A stretch of 64,000 bases of DNA, from assembly GCF_002979435.1 (NCBI RefSeq), contig NZ_PCOV01000002.1:248001-312000 (forward strand). The letters run 5' to 3'. The notes beneath the pieces were generated by a model that was not told the DNA's origin, ran no database searches, and saw nothing but the letters and a program-made list of their open reading frames with translations. A program made the translations under genes and the position numbers. Shown here piece after piece: positions 63,200 to 64,000 of this stretch; positions within the stretch are counted from its first letter, which is position 1; each line of letters opens with the position of its first letter. This DNA comes from Microbacterium sp. MYb66 (GTDB lineage Bacteria > Actinomycetota > Actinomycetes > Actinomycetales > Microbacteriaceae).

Positions 63200-64000
63200 T
63201 CAGTGCGCAGCGACGGTCGGCTCCACCTGCGCCGGCATCAGCTCCTCCTTCGTGCCGCGCACCAGGAGGATCGCGATCAGGGAGGCGGCGACCATGAAGA
63301 TCGCCGCGACGACGAAGGTCCAGCCGTAGGCGTCGGTCAGCTGCGTGGGCGTGACGTCGGTCTGCGCGCGGCCGCCGACGGACGCCGCGTACACGGCGGT
63401 GAACACGGACAGCCCGATCGACCCGCCGATCTGCATGGCGGAGTTCGCCATGGCGGAGGCGACCCCGGCATCGTGCGGGGCGACCCCGGTCAGCGCCAGG
63501 TTCTGGAGAGGGATGAAGATGAACGCCATGCCGACGCCGAGGGCCACGAGCGCCGGGGCGACCTGCAGGAAGTACGAGCCGTCCGGGGTGATGCCCGAGA
63601 GGTAGATCATTCCGCCGGCGGCGAGCAGCGGTCCGACGATGAGCATCGGGCGCGGGCCGATCACGGGCAGCAGCCTGGTCGCGATCGGCGCGATGACCAT
63701 GGTCGCGATCGGCAGCGGCAGGGTGGCGATCCCCGCGTGGAAGGCCCCCATGCCGAGCACGAACTGCAGGTGGAACGTGAGGTACATCGTGGCGCCGATC
63801 ATGATGGCTCCGGCGACGCCCTGGATGAGGAACGCCCCACCCCGGACGCGATCGGCGACGATCCGCAACGGCAGCAGCGGCTGCGCGACCCGGCTCTCGA
63901 TCCAGACGAAGACCGCGAGCAGGACGACGCCGAGCACCACGAATGTGATCGTCAGCGGATCGCCCCATCCGTGCTCGGCCAGGCTGAACCCGTAGACGAG
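63200..64000 (-). CDS. MFS (DHA2) transporter, 3' part (5' end beyond window)
   Basis: A minus-strand frame of 266 codons open to the window edge; an internal GTG at 63940 is not the true start because the sequence upstream (GFSLAEHGWGDPLTI) is still coding. It covers the last six or seven TM helices of a DHA2-type drug:H+ antiporter, including GVGMAFIFIPLQNLAL and DAGVASAMANSAMQIGGSIG. Substrate unknown. Confidence 0.9.
   Translation of the reverse strand, partial: LVYGFSLAEHGWGDPLTITFVVLGVVLLAVFVWIESRVAQPLLPLRIVADRVRGGAFLIQGVAGAIMIGATMYLTFHLQFVLGMGAFHAGIATLPLPIATMVIAPIATRLLPVIGPRPMLIVGPLLAAGGMIYLSGITPDGSYFLQVAPALVALGVGMAFIFIPLQNLALTGVAPHDAGVASAMANSAMQIGGSIGLSVFTAVYAASVGGRAQTDVTPTQLTDAYGWTFVVAAIFMVAASLIAILLVRGTKEELMPAQVEPTVAAH

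Noticed and set aside
1..64000. tRNA, rRNA genes and CRISPR arrays
   Set aside because: Scanned the gaps between genes; none shows a cloverleaf, rRNA sequence or regular repeat-spacer pattern.

Overview
The window is high-GC chromosomal DNA from an actinobacterium, most likely Microbacteriaceae and probably Microbacterium or a close relative. Support comes from GTG, TTG and leaderless starts, the bS22 ribosomal protein gene, a small HTH gene close to it, proC some 8 kb further on, system II cytochrome c maturation, and an aspS/ABC/Trk/SbcCD gene mix typical of that family. The genus is an inference from protein style; no search was run. Both window edges cut MFS transporter genes.

Left core (1-11.6 kb): MFS exporter; a TetR regulator divergent from an MmpL transporter with two abutting 18-bp palindromes between them; a coupled YhgE/Pip membrane protein; a 2H phosphoesterase; then a minus-strand cytochrome c maturation operon in the order TlpA/ResA-like lipoprotein, ccdA, resB, ccsB.

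Accessory island (about 11.9-28.0 kb): this DNA splits an ancestral MerR regulator gene. The last 77 codons lie at 11664-11897 and the first 21 codons at 27968-28030; an intact second merR plus a small HTH gene sit at the right end. The island holds a gene tail cut at the left junction, an AAA ATPase, a candidate structured RNA, a nagA remnant, a PD-(D/E)XK nuclease, a two-TM protein, a Cas2-like protein, a CHAT protease, several unknown genes, a DUF4209/HEPN-like protein, a metallophosphoesterase with a VbhA-like antitoxin interrupted by TAG, and a two-gene operon in which an ATPase carrying an IF-2 N-terminal domain is coupled to a PD-(D/E)XK protein. No integrase or transposase was seen. 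It reads as a defence island, and the IF2_N-ATPase/nuclease pair is the best candidate for an undescribed system.

Right core (28-64 kb): FAD oxidoreductase with a MerR-type operator, histidine phosphatase, DUF5684 protein, aspS, TauE/SafE permease, GNAT, a four-gene ABC importer, YegP-like protein, an amino-acid ABC importer, a rhodanese/glutaredoxin/Dabb operon, bS22, small HTH protein, a TetR-controlled DrrAB-type exporter, ArsR regulator, TrkH/TrkA potassium uptake, a second ABC exporter, proC, CDF transporter, tadA, upp, GNAT, a TM0106-type nuclease-helicase, nadE, a nucleosidase, sbcC/sbcD and a partial MFS gene. Many promoters, in core and island alike, place a TANNNT -10 box exactly six bases before the start codon, the layout of leaderless transcripts.
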